Assembly: GCA_024643585.1 (NCBI GenBank)
Contig: JAHEMP010000169.1
Coordinates: forward strand, 1-5,516
Length of the DNA: 5,516 nt
Source of the DNA: Crocinitomicaceae bacterium
GTDB taxonomy: Bacteria; Bacteroidota; Bacteroidia; Flavobacteriales_D; Crocinitomicaceae
Direction: 5' to 3'
The notes under the pieces were generated by a model that did not search any database, was not told the origin of the DNA, and saw only the letters and a list, made by a program, of their open reading frames with translations. The stretch's first letter is position 1, and every line of letters begins with the position of its first letter. Position numbers and translations under genes: made by a program. Shown one piece after another: positions 1 through 5,516 of the stretch.

Positions 1-2
1 AC

Positions 3-1085
3 GTTAAGGTTACTCGAAACGGACAATTTAAAAACTTAAAAATTATTCGTGGTTCCATTCCCATTCCGTCTGTCACTGCGGCTTATATGTTAAACAGCAC
101 AACGGGTTTTATTCACATTGAATCTTTTTCAGTAACCACAAGTTTTGAATTTAAAAAAGCGTCTATCGAGCTTTTGCAAAAGGGAATGACGAAGCTTATT
201 CTTGATTTGCGTAACAATGGCGGTGGTGTTTTATCTTCTGCTGTTGAAATCGCGGATGAATTTTTGCCGAAAGGCATGAAAATATTGGAAACGAAAGGAG
301 AAAATTCAAAAACACAGGTTTATTCTTCTACTGGAGGAGGACTTTTGGAGCGCATTGAAACGGACGTTTTGATCAATCAGTATTCGGCATCCGCTAGTGA
401 GATTTTAGCAGGGGCTTTGCAAGACAACGACAAAGCTAAAATATTTGGTCGTCGAAGTTTTGGTAAAGGATTGGTTCAAGGTGATTTCAATTTGCGAGAT
501 GGCAGTAATTTGCGATTAACCGTTGCGAGATACTACACACCTTCTGGAAGATGTATTCAAAAGGAGTACAACGGAAATATGGATGATTACTATAGCGACA
601 ACTACGAGCGTATGCTCAACGGAGAGTTGTTTGCTCCAGACAGTACATTGTTCGTAGATTCATTGAAATTCAAAACTAGAAAAGGCAGAACAGTTTACGG
701 CGGCGGCGGAATTATGCCGGATGTGTTTATTCCATTGGATACGACGGACAATGCGGAATATTACAATCGATTGCGTTTCTCTGGTGCTTTCCAAGCTTTT
801 GCCTTTGACTTTGTGAATGGGAAAAGAAATGAATGGAAATCGGTAAATGAATTTTCCACGAGCTTCAAGTTCCCAACCAATACGGCAACCAAATTTGGAA
901 AGTTTGCTGAGGAAAACTTCGCTGTTCCATTTTCAAGTACAGGTCTTCAAATAAGCAAGAAAGCCATAGAAAAGACGCTTAAAGCAGAAATCGCTAGACA
1001 GATATGGTTAGAAAAAGGATTCTTCTTCATCCAAAATCAAAACGATCCAGAAGTACAAATTGTACTCAAGGATTTGGCAAAATGA
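3..1085 (+). CDS. S41 family C-terminal processing peptidase, 5'-truncated by the window edge
   Basis: Serine protease of the CtpA/Prc/Tsp type, expected to act in the periplasm or envelope on C-terminal ends of substrates. The open frame runs from the window edge: base 3 begins codon 1 of 360 visible residues, and the ATG at base 87 is internal. Residues 1-25 are the tail of a PDZ domain, with the RGSIPIPSV strand typical of this family. The peptidase core follows: LDLRNNGGG at about residues 68-76, then YSASASEI with the likely nucleophile Ser130 (bases 390-392), Asp141 and general base Lys155 in FGKG. Ser-to-Asp (+11) and Ser-to-Lys (+25) spacings equal those of E. coli Prc (S430, D441, K455). 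After the core come RYYTPSGRCIQ and a long C-terminal domain ending in KAEIARQIW and a QNDPEVQ tail, as seen in Bacteroidota members. The family is about 530-560 residues there, so the signal/anchor, N-terminal region and most of the PDZ domain are missing. The active site is intact. It converges on the copper-protein gene, with 4 bases between stops. Confidence 0.95.
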   Translation, partial: VKVTRNGQFKNLKIIRGSIPIPSVTAAYMLNSTTGFIHIESFSVTTSFEFKKASIELLQKGMTKLILDLRNNGGGVLSSAVEIADEFLPKGMKILETKGENSKTQVYSSTGGGLLERIETDVLINQYSASASEILAGALQDNDKAKIFGRRSFGKGLVQGDFNLRDGSNLRLTVARYYTPSGRCIQKEYNGNMDDYYSDNYERMLNGELFAPDSTLFVDSLKFKTRKGRTVYGGGGIMPDVFIPLDTTDNAEYYNRLRFSGAFQAFAFDFVNGKRNEWKSVNEFSTSFKFPTNTATKFGKFAEENFAVPFSSTGLQISKKAIEKTLKAEIARQIWLEKGFFFIQNQNDPEVQIVLKDLAK

Positions 1086-1089
1086 TGAA

Positions 1090-2649
1090 TTAATATTTCA
1101 CCATTCTAGTAGAGTAAAATTGGCCATCCATATTGGATGAAAGCATGTAAATGCCCTTTTTTACGTCATTGCCATGCTCGTCTTTTCCATCCCAAAACCA
1201 TTCGTTGGTGTTTTGGACATTGGTCCATTCGCGCATCAATTTTCCTTGGAAGTCGTACACTCGGATGAGGGAAGTTTTGTTTGCCAAATGATCCGGTGCG
1301 TTCAAATAAAACTTATCGAATGAAGGATTGGGGTAAACCTTGATCAATGAATTGTCAACCGTCATGGATTCGTCCAAACTAGCCGTCATCAATTGTTCCA
1401 TGTCGTAATTTTCATCTCCGGCTTGATACGCCATGAAATGGTAATACACCAAGAACATCTCATCGGATGTATTTAAGCCCGCACTAACAAATTGTGGAGG
1501 ATTATTCGGATTGTGGGGATTCGAAGTCGTGTTGTTGTAACGTCCTTCGGCTTTAATTTTCGATCCCGTTGGTAACTTTTGAATGTTCTTGAAAAAGTAA
1601 AAATCTTGCCAATGGAAATCCCAATGTGGAATTTCAATCAATGGAATGGAATCCCCTGTCGAGGTTAAACCATAGGTTTTTATCCTTTCGCCCAGCAAAT
1701 GCATATGCGGGAATGCACTCAGCACCGAAACGTCACTTGTAATTCCACCAGGACCCGTTGGATATTGGGCGGAAACATTCGTGAATTGGTTGGCAGGCAA
1801 ACCAAATGTCCAATTTTGGATCATAGGCGCTGCATATACTTGCCGTATTCCTGTTTCTCCAGGCGGATAAAAATGGAAAATGACTTTTGTACTGTCCCAT
1901 TGACCATAAGACCCCACTGGATAATGCATCGCAAATACAACACTGGAATTAGCTGGGAAAGGAATCCCCAATTTCATAGGACTCACAGTCGGCAAAGTCA
2001 TAGGGGAACTTCCAGGAGTGTAGCCCATAACCAAGGTTGCATTGGCAGAACTTGGCGCGGCACAATCACCGCCAACCGTATCGGTAATACTTGATGCATT
2101 CGGGTCAATATAGATTAATGCGTGATGCACAATTTGTCGGTTACCCGGAATAATTTCAATGGATTTAATTGTTCGATTTGCAGCCAAACCCGACGGCACT
2201 GCGAAGCACACATAGTCGTCGTTGCCGTTTAAGGCCTTACTCATGTAGTTTGGAATTTGCAAAGTCAAGTCTCCAGCACCTAAAACGGCTGAACTTGTGT
2301 AAACAGGAGGTGGAGGAGTTGAACTCGGATTACCTTCTGGCGCTCCTGCAGTTAACCAATTGAGTATGCTTGTTTTTTGTGTAGCGTTCAAGGCTCTATC
2401 GTGAACGTATTGTTGGTAATTGTTATTTGGTGGCCAAGGTGGCATTCTGTCCAAATTTACGGCGTCGTATATGGCTCCAGCCATGGGACTAACCTCAGCA
2501 TAAGTTGTTAATGAAAACGGCGCTATTCCATTGGAATTGTGGCACTTAGTACACTTATCGTAAAAAAGCGACGCTATTTCACCGCTCCACGTTTGTGAAA
2601 AGGACGTAAGTGAAAGAAATAAAAACGAAAGAAATAAAATTGTTCTCAT
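1090..2649 (-). CDS. Secreted cytochrome c / PHM-like type II copper monooxygenase fusion with T9SS type A sorting domain
   Basis: 519 residues. Residues 1-18 form a signal peptide (MRTILFLSFL start, SFS-QT end). Residues 19-105 are a cytochrome c-like domain: heme site C33-T-K-C36-H37, with Met69 in DRMPPWPP as possible sixth ligand. A Pro-rich linker (about 106-118, PPPP) leads to a copper module like peptidylglycine alpha-hydroxylating and dopamine beta-monooxygenases. Candidate CuH ligands are H175, H176 (IVHHALIY) and H242 (AMHYPVG). Candidate CuM ligands are H315, H317 (FPHMHLLG) and M398 (SDEMFLVYY). All six PHM-type ligands therefore seem present. Family blocks PHWDFHWQDFYFF and NPHNPNNPPQF lie between. 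Residues about 433-519 are a T9SS type A sorting domain, opening IKVYPNPSFDKFYL and ending GIYML...RMVKY, so the protein is predicted to be surface-attached or secreted. Heme attachment would occur in the periplasm before outer-membrane passage. Substrate and electron donor are unknown; hydroxylation is inferred from the ligands. The start is supported by the signal peptide. The architecture is clear, the activity is not. Confidence 0.9.
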   Translation of the reverse strand: MRTILFLSFLFLSLTSFSQTWSGEIASLFYDKCTKCHNSNGIAPFSLTTYAEVSPMAGAIYDAVNLDRMPPWPPNNNYQQYVHDRALNATQKTSILNWLTAGAPEGNPSSTPPPPVYTSSAVLGAGDLTLQIPNYMSKALNGNDDYVCFAVPSGLAANRTIKSIEIIPGNRQIVHHALIYIDPNASSITDTVGGDCAAPSSANATLVMGYTPGSSPMTLPTVSPMKLGIPFPANSSVVFAMHYPVGSYGQWDSTKVIFHFYPPGETGIRQVYAAPMIQNWTFGLPANQFTNVSAQYPTGPGGITSDVSVLSAFPHMHLLGERIKTYGLTSTGDSIPLIEIPHWDFHWQDFYFFKNIQKLPTGSKIKAEGRYNNTTSNPHNPNNPPQFVSAGLNTSDEMFLVYYHFMAYQAGDENYDMEQLMTASLDESMTVDNSLIKVYPNPSFDKFYLNAPDHLANKTSLIRVYDFQGKLMREWTNVQNTNEWFWDGKDEHGNDVKKGIYMLSSNMDGQFYSTRMVKY

Positions 2650-2801
2650 AGGTGTTGATTTGGAGATATTTTAATGCAAGGTAGTGATTTTCAATTGAAT
2701 TAATCAACAAAGTTCGTGTTTTGAAATGCGTGAGAATTTTAACAAGTTCATTGTTTAATTGGAGTATTGACTATTTTTAGTGCTCAGAATTGATTTGATA
2801 A
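2650..2801. promoter_or_regulatory. Divergent intergenic region between the copper-protein gene and the tryptophan dioxygenase gene
   Basis: This is the only sizeable non-coding stretch (152 bases), and it must carry both promoters if each gene has its own. It is AT-rich and has no ORF I trust. Visible elements are a perfect 10-base palindrome TTCAATTGAA at 2690-2699 and an imperfect direct repeat, AACAAAGTTC at 2706-2715 and AACAAGTTC at 2741-2749. Toward the copper gene (minus strand) a weak Bacteroidota-type match is TTG at 2707-2705 with TACCTTG at 2683-2677, 21 bases apart; it lacks one T of the TAnnTTTG consensus. Neither start codon has a Shine-Dalgarno-like sequence just upstream, which is usual in this phylum. 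No transcription-factor family can be assigned. Confidence 0.6.
2751..2779 (+). promoter_or_regulatory. Candidate Bacteroidota-type promoter for the tryptophan dioxygenase gene
   Basis: TTG at 2751-2753 and TATTTTTA at 2772-2779 are separated by 18 bases. This fits the phylum's -33 TTG / -7 TAnnTTTG pattern with one mismatch (final G replaced by A). It would give a 5' leader of roughly 15-20 bases before the ATG at 2802. A competing match (TTG 2767-2769, TTGATTTG 2790-2797) is as good in bases but would place the transcript start at or inside the start codon. Short motifs in AT-rich DNA are weak evidence. Confidence 0.3.
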
Positions 2802-3752
2802 ATGGAAATTTCGGCAGAAATAATAGAAAAAATAAAAATACTAAACGAAAAATACGCTTCAAGTGGCCAGGATTTGATGGCTTATTTGGATGGACTTTTA
2901 TACCAAGATTATGTGAAGTATTGGGATTATATTGAACTTGACACCTTGTTGAGTCTACAAAAACCAAGAACGAATTTTCCAGACGAAGAAATATTCATTA
3001 TTTATCACCAAATCACGGAATTGTATTTTAAACTTTCCTTGAACGAATTCAAATTGATTTCTGCACAGAAACAAATTACAGGCGATTTCTTTGTGGAACG
3101 ACTGAAAAGAATAACGCGTTATTTCAATGCATTGATCGATAGTTTCGAAATAATGGTGGATGGCATGGACAACAAAGAGTTCATGAAATTCAGAATGGCT
3201 TTGTTGCCGGCGAGTGGATTTCAATCGGCACAATACCGAACCATAGAAATTCACTCCACAGACATTAAACATTTGGTAGGTGTAGACAGACGGGAGGCGC
3301 TGAAGAATGAAACCGACATTCAGACACTTTACGACAATATTTACTGGAAAGAAGGCGCCAAAGATTTAGAAACCCAAAAGAAAACACTCACCTTAGTTCA
3401 GTTTGAAGAGCAATACGACAAAAAATTGGCGCAATACGCTAAAGATGTTCAGCACACGAATCTTTGGGCGAAATACAAAGAATTGAGTCCAGCGGATCAA
3501 AACCGAGCAGACATTCAAGACCAATTGAGAAAATTGGATGTGTGTGTGAATGTGAATTGGCCATTGTCGCATTACAAATCTGCCGTGCGTTATTTGCAAA
3601 CGAAAGGTGGCGACGTCAATGCGACGGGTGGAACAAATTGGCAAAAATATTTACCGCCGAGATTTCAGAAAAGAATATTCTTTCCAAGTTTGTGGACCGC
3701 TGAGGAGGTTGACATGTGGGGCAAAGCCTGGGTGGAAGAAGTTCTGGGTTAA
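2802..3752 (+). CDS. Tryptophan 2,3-dioxygenase family protein
   Basis: Heme enzyme expected to open the indole ring of L-tryptophan with O2 to give N-formylkynurenine, the first step of the cytosolic kynurenine route. 316 residues, mostly helical. YWDYIELDTLLSLQKPR (40-56) matches the conserved Y-x-x-YL...LLSLQ entry segment. EEIFIIYHQITELYFK (62-77) carries the distal-pocket His69, with Phe65 four residues earlier, as F51/H55 in Xanthomonas TDO. LLPASGFQSAQYR (134-146) carries Arg146, aligned to the arginine that binds the substrate carboxylate. His257 in PLSHYKSAVRYLQ is the likely proximal heme ligand. ATGGTNWQKYL (274-284) corresponds to the GTGGSSGxxYL loop, but sits about four residues further from the heme His than in human or Xanthomonas TDO (H328/T342, H240/T254). 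Length is within the family range. No other kynurenine-pathway gene is in the window. Its stop overlaps truA's stop. The divergence from studied enzymes makes substrate specificity less certain than the fold. Confidence 0.92.
   Translation: MEISAEIIEKIKILNEKYASSGQDLMAYLDGLLYQDYVKYWDYIELDTLLSLQKPRTNFPDEEIFIIYHQITELYFKLSLNEFKLISAQKQITGDFFVERLKRITRYFNALIDSFEIMVDGMDNKEFMKFRMALLPASGFQSAQYRTIEIHSTDIKHLVGVDRREALKNETDIQTLYDNIYWKEGAKDLETQKKTLTLVQFEEQYDKKLAQYAKDVQHTNLWAKYKELSPADQNRADIQDQLRKLDVCVNVNWPLSHYKSAVRYLQTKGGDVNATGGTNWQKYLPPRFQKRIFFPSLWTAEEVDMWGKAWVEEVLG
3749..3752. other. Shared TTAA: overlapping stop codons of two convergent genes
   Basis: The palindrome TTAA contains the dioxygenase stop TAA on the plus strand (3750-3752) and the truA stop TAA on the minus strand (3751-3749). 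The genes are therefore tail-to-tail with a 4-base overlap. There is no room for an intergenic terminator, so each transcript must end inside, or antisense to, the opposing gene. Confidence 0.95.
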
Positions 3753-4564
3753 ACTGTTTCTAACCAACAATCGTCTTTTTGCGCAAGCAGCATGGATTTT
3801 GGATTTACAACAGGTTGGATTTCCAAAAACGGGTATTTGATTTCACTTAAATAAAGTCCTTGTGGGTGAGCCGCTATTGGCAATTGTTCGTTTCGCGTCA
3901 AATTCAAATATTCTTCAAAAACAGCAAGACTTATTTCACCGTTACCGACTTGAATTATTCGCGCCATTAAATTGCGAATCATCCCTCTTAAAAAACGATT
4001 GGCCGTAATTTCAAAACAAAATTGAGTTTGATCCTTGTTGGTGAAGAACGCGGTTTTTTGAATGGAACACTCCGTTGAATCGTGCACCGAAGGCGTTTTG
4101 CAAAATGCAGCAAAATCCTTGTAATTGGGAATCAACTCAACAGCAGCTTTCATTTTATGGAAGTCTAAACTCTCTTTTTGATACATGGTGGAATGCGTTG
4201 CCAACTGCGCTATTTTTTTGGTGTGTAAAAAGTAAAGGTAGGTTCGAGACATGGCATGATAACGGGCGTGATTTTTTTCACTCACTGGTATCAATTCATG
4301 AATAGAAATGTCGTCTGGCAAATTTTTATTCAAGCGAAAAACCAAGTCGAAATCATCGTCAAAATCGGCCATGAAATGAGCGAAATATTGACTGGCATGT
4401 ACCCTTGCATCTGTGCGGCCACAGCCTGTAACAGATGTTTTTTTCTTTACAACTTTTGATAGTTCTTTTTCGATAATTTCTTGCACGCTAACCACGCCAG
4501 CTTGACTTTGCCAACCTCTATATTTTGTCCCGTCATAGGATAAATGAAGGAAAAACCGGGTCAT
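3749..4564 (-). CDS. truA: tRNA pseudouridine(38-40) synthase TruA
   Basis: Converts uridines 38, 39 and 40 in the tRNA anticodon stem to pseudouridine in the cytosol. 271 residues. The N-terminus FFLHLSYDGTKYRGWQSQ (4-21) is the standard TruA opening and fixes the ATG start. GCGRTDARVHA (47-57) holds the catalytic Asp52. SRTYLYFL (106-113) carries the conserved Arg-Thr-Tyr of the active site. NRFLRGMIRNLMARI (189-203) and AAHPQGLYLSEIKYP (231-245) are the C-terminal signature blocks. About 25 residues (246-271) follow the usual end of the fold, making it slightly longer than many homologues; this tail has no recognisable motif. It is the last gene of a three-gene minus-strand run, and its ATG overlaps the phosphatase stop as ATGA, suggesting translational coupling. 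All key residues are present, so it should be active. Confidence 0.97.
   Translation of the reverse strand: MTRFFLHLSYDGTKYRGWQSQAGVVSVQEIIEKELSKVVKKKTSVTGCGRTDARVHASQYFAHFMADFDDDFDLVFRLNKNLPDDISIHELIPVSEKNHARYHAMSRTYLYFLHTKKIAQLATHSTMYQKESLDFHKMKAAVELIPNYKDFAAFCKTPSVHDSTECSIQKTAFFTNKDQTQFCFEITANRFLRGMIRNLMARIIQVGNGEISLAVFEEYLNLTRNEQLPIAAHPQGLYLSEIKYPFLEIQPVVNPKSMLLAQKDDCWLETV
4561..4564 (-). promoter_or_regulatory. ATGA stop/start overlap coupling the phosphatase gene to truA
   Basis: On the minus strand ATGA contains the truA start (ATG, 4564-4562) and the phosphatase stop (TGA, 4563-4561). The bases before it (CTACAAAA) show no Shine-Dalgarno match, so truA translation is likely to depend on ribosomes ending the phosphatase frame. 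The overlap is seen directly; the coupling is inferred. Confidence 0.8.
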
Positions 4565-5223
4565 TTTTGTAGGACGGATAAGAACTGAGACATGTCTTCG
4601 TACTCGTAATCGGCAAGTATGAGTTTCGGGTTGACTTCGTGTGTTTTTTCAGGTATAGCAACGACCGTCATTTTGGCGGCTTTACCGGCTATTATTCCTG
4701 TTAACGAATCCTCAATGACCAAACATTTTGTCGGTTTAACCTGCAAATTTTCAGCAACCGTCAAATAAACGGCGGGATGCGGTTTTCCGTACACCTCATT
4801 TTCGGCGGAATGAACGAAATCAAATTCGTTTTCTAAATTCAAAACACGCAGTACAGTATGAATCAGCAGTTCGTAGGATGAGGTGCCCAAGCCAATTTTT
4901 TTGTTTTGACTTTGTAGAAAGGCGATCGTTTCGACAACACCCGTAAGCGGCTTTCCGTTTTCTTCGATTAACTCCACCATGCGCGCAACAATCAAATCTT
5001 CGACTTCTTTGTTGCTATAGTTTTCCCAAGGAACGACAGAATGCCAATAGGCAATTACTTCGTCTAAACGCAAACCGACCGTTTTTTGAAAATCCTTTTT
5101 CGTTAGCGGACAACCAACTTCCTTGAAAACGGCTTCCATCGCAATTTTCCATAAGGGTTCGGAGTCAATTAAAACACCGTCCATGTCAAAGATTATTGCT
5201 TCGTACTGGTCTAGTTGAATCAT
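4561..5223 (-). CDS. HAD-superfamily sugar-phosphate phosphatase, HxpB/YniC-like (beta-phosphoglucomutase-type cap)
   Basis: Cytosolic Mg2+-dependent phosphatase, probably acting on sugar or hexitol phosphates such as 2-deoxyglucose-6-phosphate. 220 residues, close to the 222 of E. coli HxpB (YniC). All HAD motifs are visible: motif I FDMDGVLIDSEPLW with nucleophile Asp13 and acid/base Asp15; motif II GLGTSS with Thr114; motif III YGKPHP with Lys147; motif IV VIEDSLTG with Glu171 and Asp172. The cap between motifs I and II contains VGLRLDEVIAYW and the PW...EVEDLIVAR stretch, which recalls E. coli HxpB (LGLRIDMVVDLW, PW...EVVERVIAR) more than a beta-phosphoglucomutase. I therefore favour a phosphatase over a mutase. 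The GKPHP loop and full catalytic set argue for an active enzyme. The ATG overlaps the upstream stop as ATGA, and the 3' end overlaps truA in the same way. A role linked to truA is not implied; such pairings may be only transcriptional. The exact substrate cannot be read from sequence. Confidence 0.9.
   Translation of the reverse strand: MIQLDQYEAIIFDMDGVLIDSEPLWKIAMEAVFKEVGCPLTKKDFQKTVGLRLDEVIAYWHSVVPWENYSNKEVEDLIVARMVELIEENGKPLTGVVETIAFLQSQNKKIGLGTSSYELLIHTVLRVLNLENEFDFVHSAENEVYGKPHPAVYLTVAENLQVKPTKCLVIEDSLTGIIAGKAAKMTVVAIPEKTHEVNPKLILADYEYEDMSQFLSVLQK
5220..5223 (-). promoter_or_regulatory. ATGA stop/start overlap with A-rich lead-in for the phosphatase gene
   Basis: On the minus strand ATGA holds the phosphatase start (ATG, 5223-5221) and the upstream gene's stop (TGA, 5222-5220). 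The bases just before it read CCAAAAAAAGAAA, an A-rich initiation region of the kind that replaces Shine-Dalgarno pairing in Bacteroidota. An AAGGA further upstream lies 17 bases from the ATG, too far to be a normal ribosome binding site. Confidence 0.75.
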
Positions 5224-5516
5224 TTTCTTTTTTTGGATTTTCCTTTCGGACTGGGTTGAACGTCTTGAATTTCATACAAATAGCCACCGCCCAAGGCTGT
5301 CTGTTGCTCATCGGCTACAATTATTTTCCCTGACTTGCTAACAGCTACGGCTTCTTTTTGGGTAATGGGTTTCATGTAAATTCTATGGTCGAAAAGTAAT
5401 TTTCCGTTAACAATTTTGTAAATCATTAAACGATTGTAGGTGGTTAGATAGCAATACGAACCTTGAATATCGGCTGCTGTGATAGCGTCTTGCCACCAGC
5501 CAGATTTACCCACATA
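5220..5516 (-). CDS. C-terminal end of an unrecognised protein, possibly beta-propeller, truncated at the window edge
   Basis: The frame stays open to the window end: 98 visible codons beginning Tyr-Val-Gly-Lys, with no convincing start. A GTG at 5513-5511 is in frame but is more simply an internal valine. The visible part has alternating short hydrophobic strands and turns: YCYLTTYNRLMIYKI, KLLFDHRIYM, EAVAVSKSGKIIVADE, then GGGYLYEIQ. This pattern, especially EAVAV...GKIIVADE...GGGYLYEI, resembles the final blade of a beta-propeller of the SdiA-regulated or esterase-like group, but I do not recognise the family. After the last strand comes a short, very basic tail (QPSPKGKSKKRK). The gene is first in the visible part of the minus-strand run and overlaps the phosphatase by 4 bases. 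Whether it carries a signal peptide cannot be seen. Coding status is well supported by the overlap and composition; function is not. Confidence 0.75.
   Translation of the reverse strand, partial: YVGKSGWWQDAITAADIQGSYCYLTTYNRLMIYKIVNGKLLFDHRIYMKPITQKEAVAVSKSGKIIVADEQQTALGGGYLYEIQDVQPSPKGKSKKRK

Noticed and set aside
87..89. ATG at base 87 as the start of the S41 protease
   Set aside because: The frame is open upstream to base 3 and encodes the conserved PDZ tail (RGSIPIPSV), so this Met is internal and the gene is truncated by the window.
1699..2094. Plus-strand open frame of 131 codons inside the copper-monooxygenase gene
   Set aside because: It is fully antisense to a gene with clear domains and ligands. 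Its translation is rich in Arg, His, Cys and Trp with no family resemblance, typical of a shadow frame.
2169..2363. Plus-strand 64-codon open frame inside the same gene
   Set aside because: Antisense shadow with no recognisable motif or start context.
2755..2967. Minus-strand 70-codon frame overlapping the dioxygenase start and the intergenic region
   Set aside because: Mostly antisense to the conserved dioxygenase N-terminus. The Phe/Leu-rich stretch is simply the complement of Lys/Glu-rich coding sequence, not a credible membrane protein.
2955..3272. Minus-strand 105-codon frame inside the dioxygenase gene
   Set aside because: It lies opposite the active-site segments of a well-supported gene and has biased, shadow-like composition.
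3607..3840. Plus-strand frame crossing from the dioxygenase gene into the truA 3' end
   Set aside because: Overlaps two genuine genes in other frames and has no family features. It is long only because of low stop frequency at the junction.
4561..5223. Calling the HAD protein a beta-phosphoglucomutase (pgmB)
   Set aside because: Although motifs I-IV match, the cap region recalls HxpB/YniC phosphatases (GLRLDEVIAYW, PW...IVAR), and no maltose or trehalose phosphorylase gene is nearby.
5511..5513. GTG as the start of the last minus-strand gene
   Set aside because: The frame continues to the window edge, and the encoded segment looks like the middle of a folded domain with no N-terminal features. 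It is more likely an internal valine.
1..5516. A hidden defence, mobile or RNA-based system
   Set aside because: I looked for repeat arrays, inverted terminal repeats, transposase or integrase motifs, tRNA-like folds and long unexplained non-coding stretches, and found none. Nearly every base lies in a recognisable gene and the largest gap is 152 bases.

Overview
The window looks like an ordinary chromosomal segment of a moderately AT-rich member of the Bacteroidota, probably a Flavobacteriia-type or Crocinitomicaceae-like organism. The clearest support is a secreted protein ending in a type A type IX secretion (T9SS) sorting domain, since T9SS is essentially confined to this phylum. A-rich translation starts without clear Shine-Dalgarno sequences, and the Bacteroidota-style C-terminal extension on the S41 protease, agree with this. 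The exact genus cannot be read from the sequence.

Layout, left to right. (1) Bases 3-1085, plus strand: the 3' two-thirds of an S41 C-terminal processing protease whose beginning lies outside the window. (2) Bases 1090-2649, minus strand: a secreted protein joining a cytochrome c-type heme domain (CxxCH) to a PHM-like type II copper monooxygenase module and a T9SS sorting domain. It converges on the protease with only 4 bases between the stops. (3) Bases 2650-2801: a 152-base divergent intergenic region, the only substantial non-coding stretch. (4) Bases 2802-3752, plus strand: a tryptophan 2,3-dioxygenase family protein. (5) Bases 3749-5516, minus strand: a tight three-gene run, transcribed right to left. 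It starts with the C-terminal end of an unrecognised, possibly beta-propeller protein, then an HxpB/YniC-like HAD sugar-phosphate phosphatase, then truA. Both junctions are 4-base ATGA overlaps. truA converges on the dioxygenase gene, and their stop codons share a TTAA.

The genes do not form an obvious single pathway. There are several independent housekeeping or metabolic functions: envelope proteolysis, an extracellular redox enzyme, tryptophan catabolism through N-formylkynurenine, tRNA pseudouridylation, and sugar-phosphate dephosphorylation. Packing is very dense. I see no mobile element, CRISPR array, RNA gene, defence island or other sign of recent transfer, and no convincing undescribed multi-gene system. 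The item most worth following up is the heme-plus-copper secreted protein, whose family architecture is recognisable but whose substrate is not evident.
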